This document shows positions 16,605-26,205 of a stretch of 64,000 nt of DNA, one piece after another. The notes under the pieces are model-generated. The model did not search any database, was not told the origin of the DNA, and saw only the letters and a program-made list of their open reading frames with translations. Position 1 is the stretch's first letter, and the number at the start of each line of letters is the position of its first letter. The translations under genes and the position numbers were made by a program. Source of the DNA: Actinomadura kijaniata NBRC 14229 (GTDB taxonomy: Bacteria > Actinomycetota > Actinomycetes > Streptosporangiales > Streptosporangiaceae); assembly GCF_001552175.1 (NCBI RefSeq), contig NZ_BCQR01000035.1:1-64000 (forward strand). Direction: 5' to 3'.

Positions 16605-17966
16605 ATGGCAGTGGCGGCACTGCGCAGGGACGACCCGGTCCGGCTGGGCGACTACCACCTGCTCGGCAGGCTCGGAGAGGGCGGGCAGGGCACCGTCTAC
16701 CTGGGGCGGCGCGGGGACGCCGGGGAGCAGGCGGCGGTCAAGCTGCTCGGCGCGGAGGCGGCCGAGAGCGAGACCGCGCGGATGCGGTTCATGCGGGAGT
16801 TCGAGGTCGCGATGCAGGTGGACGACTTCTGCACCGCGCGGGTCCTGGACGTGGGGATGCAGGACGGGCGGCCGTTCATCGTCAGCGAGTACGTGCCGGG
16901 CCCGTCGCTGTACCGGCAGGTCACCGAGCACGGCCCGCTGACGGGCGGCGAGCTGCAGCGCGTGGCGATCGGCATGGCGACCGCGCTGGTGGCGATCCAC
17001 CAGCGGGGCATCGTGCACCGCGACCTCAAACCCCAGAACGTGCTGCTCGGCCCGTCCGGCGCACGGGTGATCGACTTCGGGATCGCGCGGGCGCTGGACG
17101 TGTCCACCCAGACCACCCGGATGATCGGCACCCCGCTGTACATGGCCCCCGAGCAGGTGCGGGCCGAGTCGGCGGCCCCGCCCATCGACGTGTTCGCCTG
17201 GGCGGCGACCGTGGTGTTCACGGCGACCGGCGCCCCGCCGTTCGGCGCGGACTCGCTGCCCGCCGTGATCAACCGGATCCTCAACGACGAGCCCGACCTC
17301 GGCGACCTCACCGGCCGCCTCCGGGAGATCGCCGCGCTGTGCCTGGCCAAGGACCCGAAACGGCGGCCCGACGCGGCGCAGGTGCTGCTGTGGCTGCTGG
17401 GCAAGGACCTGACGCCGCCGCAGCCGCCCGCCGCCGCGCCGCCCTCGGCCGAGCTCCAGGCGATCCCGCGGGAGGTCCTGGTGGAGGGGCGCAAGCTGGC
17501 GGAGCTGCGGCAGTCCGACGCCGCGACGCGCTCCTCCGGAGGGACGACGACGGACCCGTCGGACCTGTCGTTCGGGGAACGCGGCCGGACCAGCCCCGCC
17601 GGGGGCCGGGCCGACTGGGGCGGCGCCCCGACCCCGCCGCCCCAGATGCCGCGGACGCCGCTGCCGCCGCACACCCCGCCTCCGGCCGGGGGCTACCCCA
17701 TGGCGCGACGGCCGCCGCACGGCGAGGCGACCTGGCCTCCCCCGGCGCCCCGGGCGCGGAAGGGCTCGGGGCTGCGGTGGGTGATCGCCGCCTCGGTGGT
17801 CGCGCTGCTGCTGGCCGGGGCGCTGGCGCTGCTCCTTCTCCTGCCCCGCCTGCTGGCCTCCGACGGGAACGGCGGCGGGTACGAGACGCACAGCCCGCAG
17901 CCCACGCACACGGTGACCAGCAGCCCCTACGGCGGGCAGGGCGACGGTTACGGCACCCACTACTGA
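16605..17966 (+). CDS. Membrane-anchored Ser/Thr protein kinase
   Basis: 453 residues. Kinase domain at about 15-270: GRLGEGGQGTVYLG, AAVKLL, VHRDLKPQNVLL, VIDFGIARAL, GTPLYMAPEQ, all intact. A Pro-rich juxtamembrane linker (about 275-385) leads to one membrane helix (VIAASVVALLLAGALALLLLL, about 392-415) and a short Gly/Tyr/Ser/Thr-rich external tail (GGYETHSPQPTHTVTSSPYGG) with no PASTA domain. Start ATG 16605, GGGGCACGGAGC leader. It shares a 256-bp divergent promoter region with the EF-hand gene, hinting at linked Ca2+/phosphorylation signalling (inference). Confidence 0.9.
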   Translation: MAVAALRRDDPVRLGDYHLLGRLGEGGQGTVYLGRRGDAGEQAAVKLLGAEAAESETARMRFMREFEVAMQVDDFCTARVLDVGMQDGRPFIVSEYVPGPSLYRQVTEHGPLTGGELQRVAIGMATALVAIHQRGIVHRDLKPQNVLLGPSGARVIDFGIARALDVSTQTTRMIGTPLYMAPEQVRAESAAPPIDVFAWAATVVFTATGAPPFGADSLPAVINRILNDEPDLGDLTGRLREIAALCLAKDPKRRPDAAQVLLWLLGKDLTPPQPPAAAPPSAELQAIPREVLVEGRKLAELRQSDAATRSSGGTTTDPSDLSFGERGRTSPAGGRADWGGAPTPPPQMPRTPLPPHTPPPAGGYPMARRPPHGEATWPPPAPRARKGSGLRWVIAASVVALLLAGALALLLLLPRLLASDGNGGGYETHSPQPTHTVTSSPYGGQGDGYGTHY

Positions 17967-18176
17967 GCCGGGGTCAGGGCCTTCCGGGTCCGGTGCGCGG
18001 CTGTGCGGGGGCCGGTGGTCCGGGCGCGGGCCGACCGACGCGGCCGTGGCGCGGCGGCGGACCATTCGACCGTAACGGCACCGGGCAGTCGCCGTCGGGC
18101 GACCAGGGCTGCTCCTGTGATCCTCCGCTCGTCCAACGAAGGAAGAACGGGCAGGCGGGCGGGGTTGGAAAGGTTC

Positions 18177-19166
18177 ATGACCGTTCCCTTCTCCGTGCTC
18201 GATCTCGCGCCCGTCGCCAGCGGGTCCACCTCCGCGCAGGCGCTCCGCAACACCCTCGACCTGGCCCGGCACACCGAACGGCTCGGCTACCACCGCTACT
18301 GGCTGGCCGAGCACCACACGATGCCGGGCATCGCCTCGGCCGCGACGTCCGTGCTGATCGGGCAGGTCGCGGCGGTCACCGAGCGGATGCGGATCGGGTC
18401 CGGCGGGATCATGCTGCCCAACCACGCGCCGATGGTGGTCGCCGAGCAGTTCGGGACGCTGGAGGCCCTGTACCCGGGGCGGATCGACCTGGGGCTGGGC
18501 CGCGCGCCGGGCACCGACCAGAAGACGGCGCTGGCGCTGCGCCGCTCCCCCGAGGCCCTGTCGGTGGACGACTTCCCCGAGCAGGTCCACGAGCTGCGCG
18601 GCTACTTCGAGCCGCGCAGCGACGTCACCCCGGCGGCGGGCAACCGGCCGCCGGTGTGGCTGCTGGGGTCCAGCGGGTACAGCGCGCGGCTGGCGGGGCT
18701 GCTGGGGCTGCCGTTCGCGTTCGCGCACCACTTCAGCGCCGAGAACACGCTTCCGGCGCTGGAGATGTACCGCGAGTCGTTCCGGCCGTCGGCCGACCTG
18801 GACGAGCCCTACGCGATGATCGCCGTGTCGGTGACGGCGGCCGACGAGGACGACCGGGCGCGTGAGCTGGCGCAGCCGCAGGCGCTGTCGTTCCTGCGGC
18901 TGCGGCAGGGGCGGCCCGGCCCGCTGCCGACGCCGGAGGAGGCCGCGAACCACCCGTACACGCCGCTGGAGCGCGACATCATCGAGTCGCGGATCGCCGC
19001 GCAGGTGGTGGGCGGCCCGGAGGCGGTGCGGCAGCAGATGGACCTGCTGGTCAAGCGCACGGCGGCCGACGAGGTCATGGTGACGACGATGGTCTTCGAC
19101 CACGCCGACCGCCGCCGCTCCTACGAGATCCTCGCCGACCTCTACGACCTGGGCCGCACCTCGTAG
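18177..19166 (+). CDS. LLM-class flavin-dependent oxidoreductase (MsnO8-type)
   Basis: 329 residues, luciferase-like TIM barrel: [19 protein letters not shown] start, [29 protein letters not shown] and [13 protein letters not shown] are family signatures of the MsnO8 group that uses FMNH2 as a monooxygenase. ATG 18177 follows GGAAAGG; open frame upstream lacks a better start. Its 3' end overlaps the convergent SDR by 25 bp. The 210 bp upstream shows no other gene. Confidence 0.85.
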   Translation: MTVPFSVLDLAPVASGSTSAQALRNTLDLARHTERLGYHRYWLAEHHTMPGIASAATSVLIGQVAAVTERMRIGSGGIMLPNHAPMVVAEQFGTLEALYPGRIDLGLGRAPGTDQKTALALRRSPEALSVDDFPEQVHELRGYFEPRSDVTPAAGNRPPVWLLGSSGYSARLAGLLGLPFAFAHHFSAENTLPALEMYRESFRPSADLDEPYAMIAVSVTAADEDDRARELAQPQALSFLRLRQGRPGPLPTPEEAANHPYTPLERDIIESRIAAQVVGGPEAVRQQMDLLVKRTAADEVMVTTMVFDHADRRRSYEILADLYDLGRTS

Positions 19167-19939
19167 TCGAACGGGATCGTGCCCGGATCGGGCAGGACCG
19201 TGCCGCCGTCCACCGTCAGCACCGCGCCGTTGACGTAGGAAGCGTGCGGGCCGAGCAGCCACAGCACGGCGGCGGCGGCCTCCTCCGGCGTCCCGGGGCG
19301 GCCCTGCGGGACGAGCTGGGTGACCTCGGCGTACGCCTCGTCGACGTCCAGGTCGAGGGGGTCGCCGAACGCGCGCATCTCCGCGTCGGCCATCTCGGTG
19401 CGGATCCAGCCGGGGCACACGACGTTGGCGCGCACGCCCTGCCCGCCGTAGTCGACGGCGATGCTGCGGGTGAGCGTCGTCAGGCCCGCCTTGGAGACGG
19501 CGTAGGCCGCCGCGCCGGTCGAGGCGCGCAGCGCGGCGATCGAGGAGACCGCCACGAACGCGCCCCGCGCCGCGACCAGGTGCGGCAGCGTGGCCCTGGC
19601 CAGGTGGAACACCGAGGTCAGGTTGGTGTCCAGGCTGGCCTGCCAGTCCTGCGCGGTCAGGTCGAGGACGGCCCCGGGCCGCATGGTCCCGGCGTTGGCG
19701 ACCACGCCGTCCAGCCGCCCGTGGGCGTCCACGACCTCGGCGACCAGGGCGGCCACCGCCTCCGGCGAGGTCACGTCGGCGACGCGGGCGTCGGCCCCGG
19801 ACGCGGCGGCGACCCGCTCCAGGGCGTCCCGGCGGCGGCCGCAGATCACGGCGCGGGCCCCGGCGGCGCGGGCGCCGTGCGCGACGGCCGCGCCGATCCC
19901 GCTGCCGCCGCCGGTGATCAGGTAGACGCGTTCCTCCAT
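19142..19939 (-). CDS. Short-chain dehydrogenase/reductase
   Basis: 265 residues. Classical SDR: cofactor loop TGGGSGIG near the N-terminus, NAG, Ser in [11 protein letters not shown], catalytic YAVSK, and PGWIRTEM. Last gene of the leftward operon led by the amidohydrolase; the ATG at 19939 is one base after the LivF stop with GGAGGAG ahead. It probably oxidises an alcohol or reduces a ketone made from the imported substrate (inference). Confidence 0.85.
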   Translation of the reverse strand: MEERVYLITGGGSGIGAAVAHGARAAGARAVICGRRRDALERVAAASGADARVADVTSPEAVAALVAEVVDAHGRLDGVVANAGTMRPGAVLDLTAQDWQASLDTNLTSVFHLARATLPHLVAARGAFVAVSSIAALRASTGAAAYAVSKAGLTTLTRSIAVDYGGQGVRANVVCPGWIRTEMADAEMRAFGDPLDLDVDEAYAEVTQLVPQGRPGTPEEAAAAVLWLLGPHASYVNGAVLTVDGGTVLPDPGTIPFDYEVRPRS

Positions 19940-19940
19940 G

Positions 19941-20648
19941 TCAGGGCTCCTCCGTGGGGGTCTCGCCAAGGTAGGCGGCGTGCAGGCGTCCGGGCGAGGC
20001 GCGCAGCGGTCCGGGCGGGCCGGAGTAGGTCAGCGCGCCGCCCGCCAGCACGTGCGCGGAGTCGGCGATCTCCAGGGCGAGCGTGGCGAACTGCTCCACC
20101 AGCAGCACGGTCACGCCGCCGTCGGCGAGCGCCCGCACGGCGGGCAGCAGCCGCCGCACGATCACCGGGGCGAGGCCGAGCGACATCTCGTCGATCAGCA
20201 GCACCTTCGGGCCCGTGGCCAGGGCGCGGGCGAGCACGACCATCTGCTGCTCGCCGCCCGACAGCAGCCCGGCGGCGACGTCGAGGCGTCTGCCCAGCTC
20301 GGGAAAGAGTTCCACGGCGCGGTCGAGGGCGTCGGCGGAGCCGTTGACGACGCGGACGTTCTCGGCGACGGTCAGCGCGGAGAACACCGTCCGGCCCTGC
20401 TCGACCAGGGCGAGGCCGCGTCGCGCGCGGGCCACCCGGTCCAGTCCGGCCAGGTCGGCGCCGTCGAGGACGGCGTTCCCGGCGGCGAACGGCAGCACGC
20501 CCGCGACCGCCTCCAGCAGGGTCGTCTTGCCCGCGCCGTTCGGGCCGAGCAGCACGGTCACCGCGCCGGGCGGGGCGGTCAGGTCGATGTCGCGGACGAC
20601 GGGCGCGGCCCCGCGCGCGACCGCGACGCCGCTGAGTTCGAGTGTCAT
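19941..20648 (-). CDS. livF: Branched-chain amino acid-type ABC transporter ATPase (LivF-like)
   Basis: 235 residues. Walker A GPNGAGKTT, Q-loop VEQGRTVFSALTVAENV, signature LLSGGEQQMVVLARAL, Walker B VLLIDEMSLGLAP, LLVEQ switch region. Overlaps the fused permease/ATPase gene by four bases (ATGA), so translation is coupled. Pairs with the LivG domain of that protein to energise the importer. Confidence 0.9.
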   Translation of the reverse strand: MTLELSGVAVARGAAPVVRDIDLTAPPGAVTVLLGPNGAGKTTLLEAVAGVLPFAAGNAVLDGADLAGLDRVARARRGLALVEQGRTVFSALTVAENVRVVNGSADALDRAVELFPELGRRLDVAAGLLSGGEQQMVVLARALATGPKVLLIDEMSLGLAPVIVRRLLPAVRALADGGVTVLLVEQFATLALEIADSAHVLAGGALTYSGPPGPLRASPGRLHAAYLGETPTEEP

Positions 20649-22360
20649 GCGAGGGCCGCCTCGTCTCCCAGGTAGGCGCGGGCGACCTCGGGCTCGGCCA
20701 GGGTCGCGGCGGGCGGGCCCGCCGCGATGACCCGGCCGAAGTCGAGGACGGCCACGTGGGCGCAGGCCCGGCGGACCATGTCGAGGTCGTGTTCGATCAG
20801 CAGCACCGACGCGCCGTACCGGGCGGGCACCTCGGCCAGCCGGTCGGCCAGCGCCAGGGAGTCGGCGTGGGTGAGCCCGGCGGCGGGCTCGTCGAGGACG
20901 ACCAGCCGCGGCCGGGCCAGCAGCGCGGCGGCGACCTCCAGCAGCCGGCGGCTGCCGACGTCGAGGTCGCCCACGTGCCGGTCCGGCGGCGGGCAGCCGA
21001 GGAAGGCGCAGACCTCCGCCACCTCGCCGCGCCCCACCCTCCGGCGGGCGGCGAAGCGCAGGTAGGCGCCGACGGTCAGCCCGGTCGGGACCCGGTCCTG
21101 CTGGAACGTGCGCCGCAGGTGCGCCGCGCGGCGGTGGACGGGCAGGCCGTCCAGGCGCCTCCCGGCCAGGGTGATCTGGCCGGTGGCCCCGGGGAGGAAG
21201 CCCGACAGCGCGTCGGTGAGGGTGGACTTGCCCGCGCCGTTCGGCCCGATCAGGCCCATGACGGTGCCCTCGGGGACGGTCAGGTCCACGTCCTGGAGCG
21301 CGGTGACCTTCCCGTACCGGACGGTCAGGCCCGTCACGGTCAGGAGCGGCCCGCCACCGGGCGGGGCCTTCGCCGCCTCCCCGCGCGGAACGGCCGCGGC
21401 GGGCGGCGCGGGGCGGCGGGCGCGCAGCCTGCGGGCGAGGCCCTCGCTGACACTGGCGCCCTGCGTCAGCGCCTGGACCGCGCCGGCCGCGAACAGCACG
21501 TTCGCCCAGTCCTGCGGGACGCCGAGCCGCTTGAGGACCTCCGGCACGAACGTCATCAGCAGCCCGCCGAACAGCGCCCCGCCCGCGTACCGGGACCCGG
21601 CCATCACCGCGACCACGAACAGGGCGAGGGAGTTGATCGTCTGGAAGTTCTGCGCGGTGACGGTGCCGATCTGCCCGGCGAGCACGCCGCCCGCCACGCC
21701 CGCGGCGAACGCGCTCGCCGCGAACGCCGTCAGCTTGGTCCGCGCGACGCTCGTCCCGGCGGCGGCCGTGGCGCGTTCGGAGAACCGGACCGCCCGCCAG
21801 GCCGCGCCGGCCCGGGTGCGGTCCACCAGCCACAGCGCTCCGCAGACCAGCGCGAACACCAGCGCCGCGAACACGAAGTAGCCCCGGTCGGTGGCGATGG
21901 GGCCGGGCCGCGGCACCTGCTGGAACGTGGTCGCGCCGGGGAACCGCAGCGCCGCGACCACCACGTCGGCGGTCGCGGCGAAGCCGAGCGTGACCACGGC
22001 CAGGTGCACGCCGCGCAGCCGCAGCGCGGGCAGCCCGATCAGCGCGCCGAACGGCACCGCCGCCAGCCCGCCGGCCGCCACCCACAGGACCAGGCCGCCG
22101 GGCGCGGCCATGACGTTCAGCCTGGCGACGGTCCAGGCGCCGACGGCCGCGAACGACAGCTGGCACAGCGAGTTCATGCCCGCCTGCCCGACGACGCCGA
22201 GGCCGCGCAGCGCGATCGCCGCCACCAGCGCCGACGTCGCCAGGAACAGCCAGTACCCGGGCAGCGCCACCGCCGCGACGGCGATCACCGCGAGGACGGC
22301 TCCGCCGGTGAGCAGGTCGGCGCGCCGTATCTCGACGTGCGGCATCTCAACGTGCGGCAT
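20645..22360 (-). CDS. Fused LivM permease-LivG ATPase of HAAT-family ABC transporter
   Basis: 571 residues. The first about 300 are a LivM-type permease with eight or so membrane helices (GLGVVGQAGMNSLCQLSFAAVGAW; GTSVARTKLTAFAASAFAAGVAGG), followed after a linker by a complete ATPase from about 315: Walker A GPNGAGKS, FQQDRVPTGLTV, Walker B VVLDEPAAGL, LIEHDLDMV. The signature is LDVGSRR, an atypical LSGGQ. LivM and LivG are usually separate genes. ATG 22360 has GGGAGG correctly spaced; a duplicated CCGCACGT creates a second ATG at 22345. Overlaps LivH by 14 bp. Confidence 0.9.
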   Translation of the reverse strand: MPHVEMPHVEIRRADLLTGGAVLAVIAVAAVALPGYWLFLATSALVAAIALRGLGVVGQAGMNSLCQLSFAAVGAWTVARLNVMAAPGGLVLWVAAGGLAAVPFGALIGLPALRLRGVHLAVVTLGFAATADVVVAALRFPGATTFQQVPRPGPIATDRGYFVFAALVFALVCGALWLVDRTRAGAAWRAVRFSERATAAAGTSVARTKLTAFAASAFAAGVAGGVLAGQIGTVTAQNFQTINSLALFVVAVMAGSRYAGGALFGGLLMTFVPEVLKRLGVPQDWANVLFAAGAVQALTQGASVSEGLARRLRARRPAPPAAAVPRGEAAKAPPGGGPLLTVTGLTVRYGKVTALQDVDLTVPEGTVMGLIGPNGAGKSTLTDALSGFLPGATGQITLAGRRLDGLPVHRRAAHLRRTFQQDRVPTGLTVGAYLRFAARRRVGRGEVAEVCAFLGCPPPDRHVGDLDVGSRRLLEVAAALLARPRLVVLDEPAAGLTHADSLALADRLAEVPARYGASVLLIEHDLDMVRRACAHVAVLDFGRVIAAGPPAATLAEPEVARAYLGDEAALA

Positions 22361-23204
22361 CCCACACCTCCCGCCGCTGGGACCAGACGAGGATCGCCAG
22401 GATCACCGCGAACGGCACCGCGTCCCGGTACTGCTGGAGGTCCTCCACGTGCGCGAGCACGCCCTGCATGACGCCGAGGCCGAGACCTCCGGCGACCGTT
22501 CCGGTCAGGCTCCGGAACCCGCCGACCAGCGCGGCCGTGCAGGCGGGGATGACCATGAGGGCCAGCGAGCTCTGGTCGGCGGACTGCTGCGGCGCGACCA
22601 CCATCAGCACGGCGGCGGCCAGCGCGCCGGTCGCCGCCCACGTCCCGACGGCCAGGCGGCGCGAGGGGATGCCGAGGAGTTCGGCGGTGGTGGGCCGTTC
22701 CGACAGGGCGCGCAGCCGCAGGCCGACGGCGGTGCGGGTGAGCAGCAGGTGCGCGCCGGCCGCGAGGGCCGGGGCCAGCAGCGCGCACACCGCCGCCGCC
22801 CGGGTGACGGTGACGCCGCCGACCGTCAGCAGCGCCCCGCCGAACGGTCCGGGGACGCGGCGCGGGTGCGTGCCGAACGCCAGGAACGACACCGCCAGCA
22901 GCCCCACCAGGAACGCGATCGCGATGGCGGAGCGCTGGTCGGCCCCGGCCTCGGCGAACCAGCGCGCCATGATCCAGCCGAGGGCGGCCGCGACCAGCCC
23001 GGCCGCCAGCAGCCCGGCCGGGGCGGCGAGCGCGTAGGGCAGTCCGGCGTCGGCCAGCAGGGCCATGCCGTAGACGCCGATGACGCCGATCGCGGCCTGG
23101 GCGAAGTTCACCACCCGCACCAGGCGGAACATCAGGGTCAGGCACAGGCCGAGCGCCGCGTACGCGCCGCCTCCGGCCAGCCCCGCGACGGCTCCGTCAA
23201 GCAT
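22347..23204 (-). CDS. livH: ABC transporter permease (LivH-like)
   Basis: 285 residues, almost entirely hydrophobic with about eight membrane helices. GGAYAALGLCLTLMFRLVRVVNFAQAAIGVIGVYGMAL is the LivH hallmark (NFAQG-like). Partner of the fused LivM-LivG protein. Overlaps the binding-protein gene by 8 bp, within the same leftward operon. Confidence 0.9.
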   Translation of the reverse strand: MLDGAVAGLAGGGAYAALGLCLTLMFRLVRVVNFAQAAIGVIGVYGMALLADAGLPYALAAPAGLLAAGLVAAALGWIMARWFAEAGADQRSAIAIAFLVGLLAVSFLAFGTHPRRVPGPFGGALLTVGGVTVTRAAAVCALLAPALAAGAHLLLTRTAVGLRLRALSERPTTAELLGIPSRRLAVGTWAATGALAAAVLMVVAPQQSADQSSLALMVIPACTAALVGGFRSLTGTVAGGLGLGVMQGVLAHVEDLQQYRDAVPFAVILAILVWSQRREVWDAAR

Positions 23205-24375
23205 CGGGGAGCCGCACCCAGTCGGGGGTCAGGACGGTCCAGGACCCGTTGCCCGGCCGGACGAACTTGCCCGCGAGGTTGGTGGCGTGCGCGTCGCCGC
23301 CGCCGAACCCGAACGGGGTGCCGGTCATCGGCGACGGCAGCGGCCGGAGGCCCTTGAACGCCTTGGTCACCGCGTCGCGGGTGACGTCGCCCCTGATGCC
23401 CTTGAGGACGGTCACCAGGTGGGTGGCCGCCAGGTAGCCGCCCTGCGCGAACGACGTCAGCGGCACGTTCCGCTCGGTCATCAGCGCCCGCCAGTCCTTG
23501 GCGGCGGCCGAGTCCTCGTCGCTGTAGGGCTCGAACTCCGACAGCGCGACGACGTCCCTGCCCGCCGGGCCGAACGCCCGGGCGGCCTGGTCGGTGTAGG
23601 TGGAGGTCAGGAACAGCCACCGGATGCCGGTGATCTTCTGGGCCTGGGCGGCCCTCACCCAGCCGACCGCCATGGGCTCGGTGCCGTTGAAGAACACGCC
23701 CTGGCAGCCCGCGTCGCGGGCGCGCAGCAGGTAGGGGGTGAAGTCGGTGGTGGACGCCGACAGGCTGCGGTCGTCGATCAGCAGCCTCTTCCCGGTGATC
23801 TTCGACCAGCGGGCGGCGCCGTCCCGGTAGGCGTCGGCGGTGCCGCCGATGATCGCGAAGAAGGCGCACAACCGGTCCATGCCCAGCTTCTCGGAGGCGT
23901 GATAGAGGCTGAGCGTGGTGCCGAGGAACGGCCCGGTGTTGACCGGGGAGATGTTCGGGGAGTTGAAGCAGCCGGGGTCCACGCCGGTGCCCTGGACCGA
24001 CACGATGCCGGTCTGCTGGTAGAAGGGGCCGTTGACCTGGCAGTCCAGCAGGCTCGCGCCGCCCGCCAGCGCGACGGCCCGCCGGTTCTGGGCGAGGTCG
24101 CGGGCGGTCTGGGCGGCGGTGGCGGGGTCGCCCTTGTCGTCGCCCGCCACGTACTCGATCCTGCGGCCGTTGACGCCGCCCTGGGCGTTGACCCGGTCGA
24201 ACACGGCCCTGGCGGCCCGGGACGCCTCGGGGAAGGTGACCGCGCCGCTGAGGGTGTTGACCGAGCCGACGACGATGGGGCCGTTCGCGCCGGTCCCGGA
24301 TCCGCACGCGGCGGCGGCCGCGAGCAGCGCTCCCGCGACGCCCGCCGCCGTCAGGCGGTGGAACTTGCCGTTCAT
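23197..24375 (-). CDS. ABC transporter substrate-binding lipoprotein (LivJ/amide type)
   Basis: 392 residues. Lipoprotein signal with lipobox ending AAAAC at Cys24, then the type I periplasmic-binding fold: PIVVGSVNTLSGAVTFPEASRAARAVFDRVNAQGGVNGRRIEY. Related proteins bind branched amino acids, urea, short amides or aromatic acids. Located between amidohydrolase and permease genes, so the ligand is probably an amide or amino compound that the amidohydrolase attacks (inference). Confidence 0.88.
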   Translation of the reverse strand: MNGKFHRLTAAGVAGALLAAAAACGSGTGANGPIVVGSVNTLSGAVTFPEASRAARAVFDRVNAQGGVNGRRIEYVAGDDKGDPATAAQTARDLAQNRRAVALAGGASLLDCQVNGPFYQQTGIVSVQGTGVDPGCFNSPNISPVNTGPFLGTTLSLYHASEKLGMDRLCAFFAIIGGTADAYRDGAARWSKITGKRLLIDDRSLSASTTDFTPYLLRARDAGCQGVFFNGTEPMAVGWVRAAQAQKITGIRWLFLTSTYTDQAARAFGPAGRDVVALSEFEPYSDEDSAAAKDWRALMTERNVPLTSFAQGGYLAATHLVTVLKGIRGDVTRDAVTKAFKGLRPLPSPMTGTPFGFGGGDAHATNLAGKFVRPGNGSWTVLTPDWVRLPDA

Positions 24376-24395
24376 GGGTTCCTCACTCGCGGGGT

Positions 24396-26078
24396 TCAGA
24401 GGGTGGAGTGGACGACGCGGCCGTCGAAGACGGTGAGGGCGACCGGGACGTCGGGCAGGTCGTGCGGGTCGAGTTCGGTGAGGGTGCCGTCGAGGACGGT
24501 GACGTCGGCGGCCTTGCCGGGTTCGAGGGAGCCCTTCCACTCCTCGGCGAAGTCCTGCCAGGCGGCGTGGACGGTGTAGGCGCGGACGGCGTCGGCGAGC
24601 CCGACGCGTTCCTCGGGGCCGTAGGGGCGACCGCTGACCTTGCCCTCGCGCAGGATCATCGCGGCGACGCCCTGCCGCCAGTTGGGGTGGGTGACGGGGG
24701 CGTCGGAGCTGCTGGTGACCGGGATCCCGGCGTCCAGGGCGGACCGGACGGGCCACTGGTAGGCGGCGCGCTCCGGGCCGAGCAGCTCGGCCATGGCGTC
24801 GGCGATCGTCCACTTGATCGCGGGGTTCATGTTCGCGCCGAAGCCGTGCGCGGCGAGCTTGCGCAGGCTCTGCGGGCCGACGAGGTCGGCGTGGATGACG
24901 TAGTGGCGCGGGTCGTCGCGGGGGTGCCCGGCCTGCGCCGCCTCGAACGCGTCCACCACGGCGTCGATCGCGCGGTCTCCGGTCACGTGCACGCCGAGCT
25001 GGTGCCCGGCCTCGTGGGCGAGGCGCACCATCTCGGTCAGCTCGCGGACGCGCAGCGCGTCGGCCTCGCCGTGCACGCACAGGCAGCCGAAGCCGCCGCC
25101 GGGGTACTCCTCGCGGACCCAGGCGGTCTTGTTGGGCGGGATGCCGTCGGCGAACAGCTTCACGCCGAGGACGTTGAGGACGCGCGGGTCGACGTTCTGG
25201 GGGATCTCGGCCTCGGCGAGGCCCTTGGCGATGTCGGCGGCCGAGCCGCTCATGCCGGTGAGCAGCAGCAGGACGCTGACGCGGGCCTCCAGCCCGCCGG
25301 CGCGGGCCAGGTCGGCGTAGACGTCGAGGGTGAGCTGACCGGACGCGCCGCCGAACAGGTCGGTCCCGCCGGGGCCGAGGCCGGGTTCGGTGTAGCTGGT
25401 GATGCCCTCCCGGTGGAGGGCGGCGACGGCGTTGCGGACGCCCCGCTCGATCTCGTCGCGGGTGTGGGCGGGCAGGTGGCGTTGCAGGAGCCCCTGCGCG
25501 CCCTCGGCGAGCAGGCCGTTCGGGGCGCCGGTGCCGTCGGTGTGGATCACGCCGCCCTCGGGGACGGGGGTGTCGGCGGTGATCCCGGCGAGTTCCAGGC
25601 CCCTGGTGTTGGTCAACGTCAGGTGGCCGGTGAAGTCCTGGAGGTAGACGGGGTGGCCGGGGGCGACGGCGTCCAGGTCGTGGCGGGTGGGGGCGCGGCC
25701 GTCGGTGAGGTAGGCGGCGTCCCAGCCGTTGCCGCGGATCCACCGGCCCGCGGGGGTGCGGGCGGCGGCGTCCCGGACGGCGGCCAGGATGTCGGCGATG
25801 GACCGGACGGCGGGGTAGCCGAGGTCGAGCGCGAGCGGCGGCCGGGACAGGCCGAACGCGCAGCCGTGCAGGTGGGAGTCGTTGATGCCGGGCAGCGCGG
25901 TGCGCCCGCGCAGGTCGATCACCTCGGTGCGCGGTCCGGCCAGGGCGGCGATCTCGTCGGTGGTCCCGACGGCGGTGACGGCGCCGCCGGTGAGCGCCAC
26001 GGCCCGGGCGGTGGTGAAGGCGGGGTCGGCGGTGAGGATCTCACCGTTGAGCAGGACCAGGTCGGGGGAAACGGTCAT
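24396..26078 (-). CDS. Amidohydrolase (YtcJ-like)
   Basis: 560 residues. Metal-dependent amidohydrolase of the YtcJ/exoenzyme-regulatory group: N-terminal composite beta-sandwich (LVLLNGEILTADPAF), the HxH metal pair in NDSHLHGC, GVHVTGDRAIDAVVDAF, SSDAPVTHPNW and the closing DVTVLDGTL. It hydrolyses an amide or N-formyl bond. ATG 26078 with AGGAG 11 bases ahead. First gene of an operon with an importer and SDR; two TTTG-N4-CAAA-type boxes sit immediately upstream, tying the operon to genes at 44-48 kb and 56-63 kb. Confidence 0.87.
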   Translation of the reverse strand: MTVSPDLVLLNGEILTADPAFTTARAVALTGGAVTAVGTTDEIAALAGPRTEVIDLRGRTALPGINDSHLHGCAFGLSRPPLALDLGYPAVRSIADILAAVRDAAARTPAGRWIRGNGWDAAYLTDGRAPTRHDLDAVAPGHPVYLQDFTGHLTLTNTRGLELAGITADTPVPEGGVIHTDGTGAPNGLLAEGAQGLLQRHLPAHTRDEIERGVRNAVAALHREGITSYTEPGLGPGGTDLFGGASGQLTLDVYADLARAGGLEARVSVLLLLTGMSGSAADIAKGLAEAEIPQNVDPRVLNVLGVKLFADGIPPNKTAWVREEYPGGGFGCLCVHGEADALRVRELTEMVRLAHEAGHQLGVHVTGDRAIDAVVDAFEAAQAGHPRDDPRHYVIHADLVGPQSLRKLAAHGFGANMNPAIKWTIADAMAELLGPERAAYQWPVRSALDAGIPVTSSSDAPVTHPNWRQGVAAMILREGKVSGRPYGPEERVGLADAVRAYTVHAAWQDFAEEWKGSLEPGKAADVTVLDGTLTELDPHDLPDVPVALTVFDGRVVHSTL

Positions 26079-26099
26079 GTCCGCACCACTCCTGGGAAA

Positions 26100-26142
26100 T
26101 TTGGACCCAAACGTTGTTGAACAGAGAACGTACGGAACCAAA
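26100..26142. promoter_or_regulatory. Twin regulon boxes upstream of amidohydrolase operon
   Basis: TTTG-GACC-CAAA at 26100-26111 and TACG-GAAC-CAAA at 26131-26142, centres 31 bp apart (three helical turns). The first is 21 bp upstream of the start codon at 26078, where a repressor would block transcription. Same 12-bp box as in the regions at 44451, 46887, 47629 and 60819. Confidence 0.7.
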
Positions 26143-26205
26143 CGAGATCAGGTCAACCACCGATTCGTAACGGAGCAACCCAATTCGCCGCCGAACCCAT
26201 AGCCG

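Noticed and set aside
15954..19418. A 1154-codon minus-strand frame opposite the kinase and LLM genes
   Set aside because: Composition is Arg/Ala/Gly-rich without motifs and it is antisense to two genes with full catalytic signatures.
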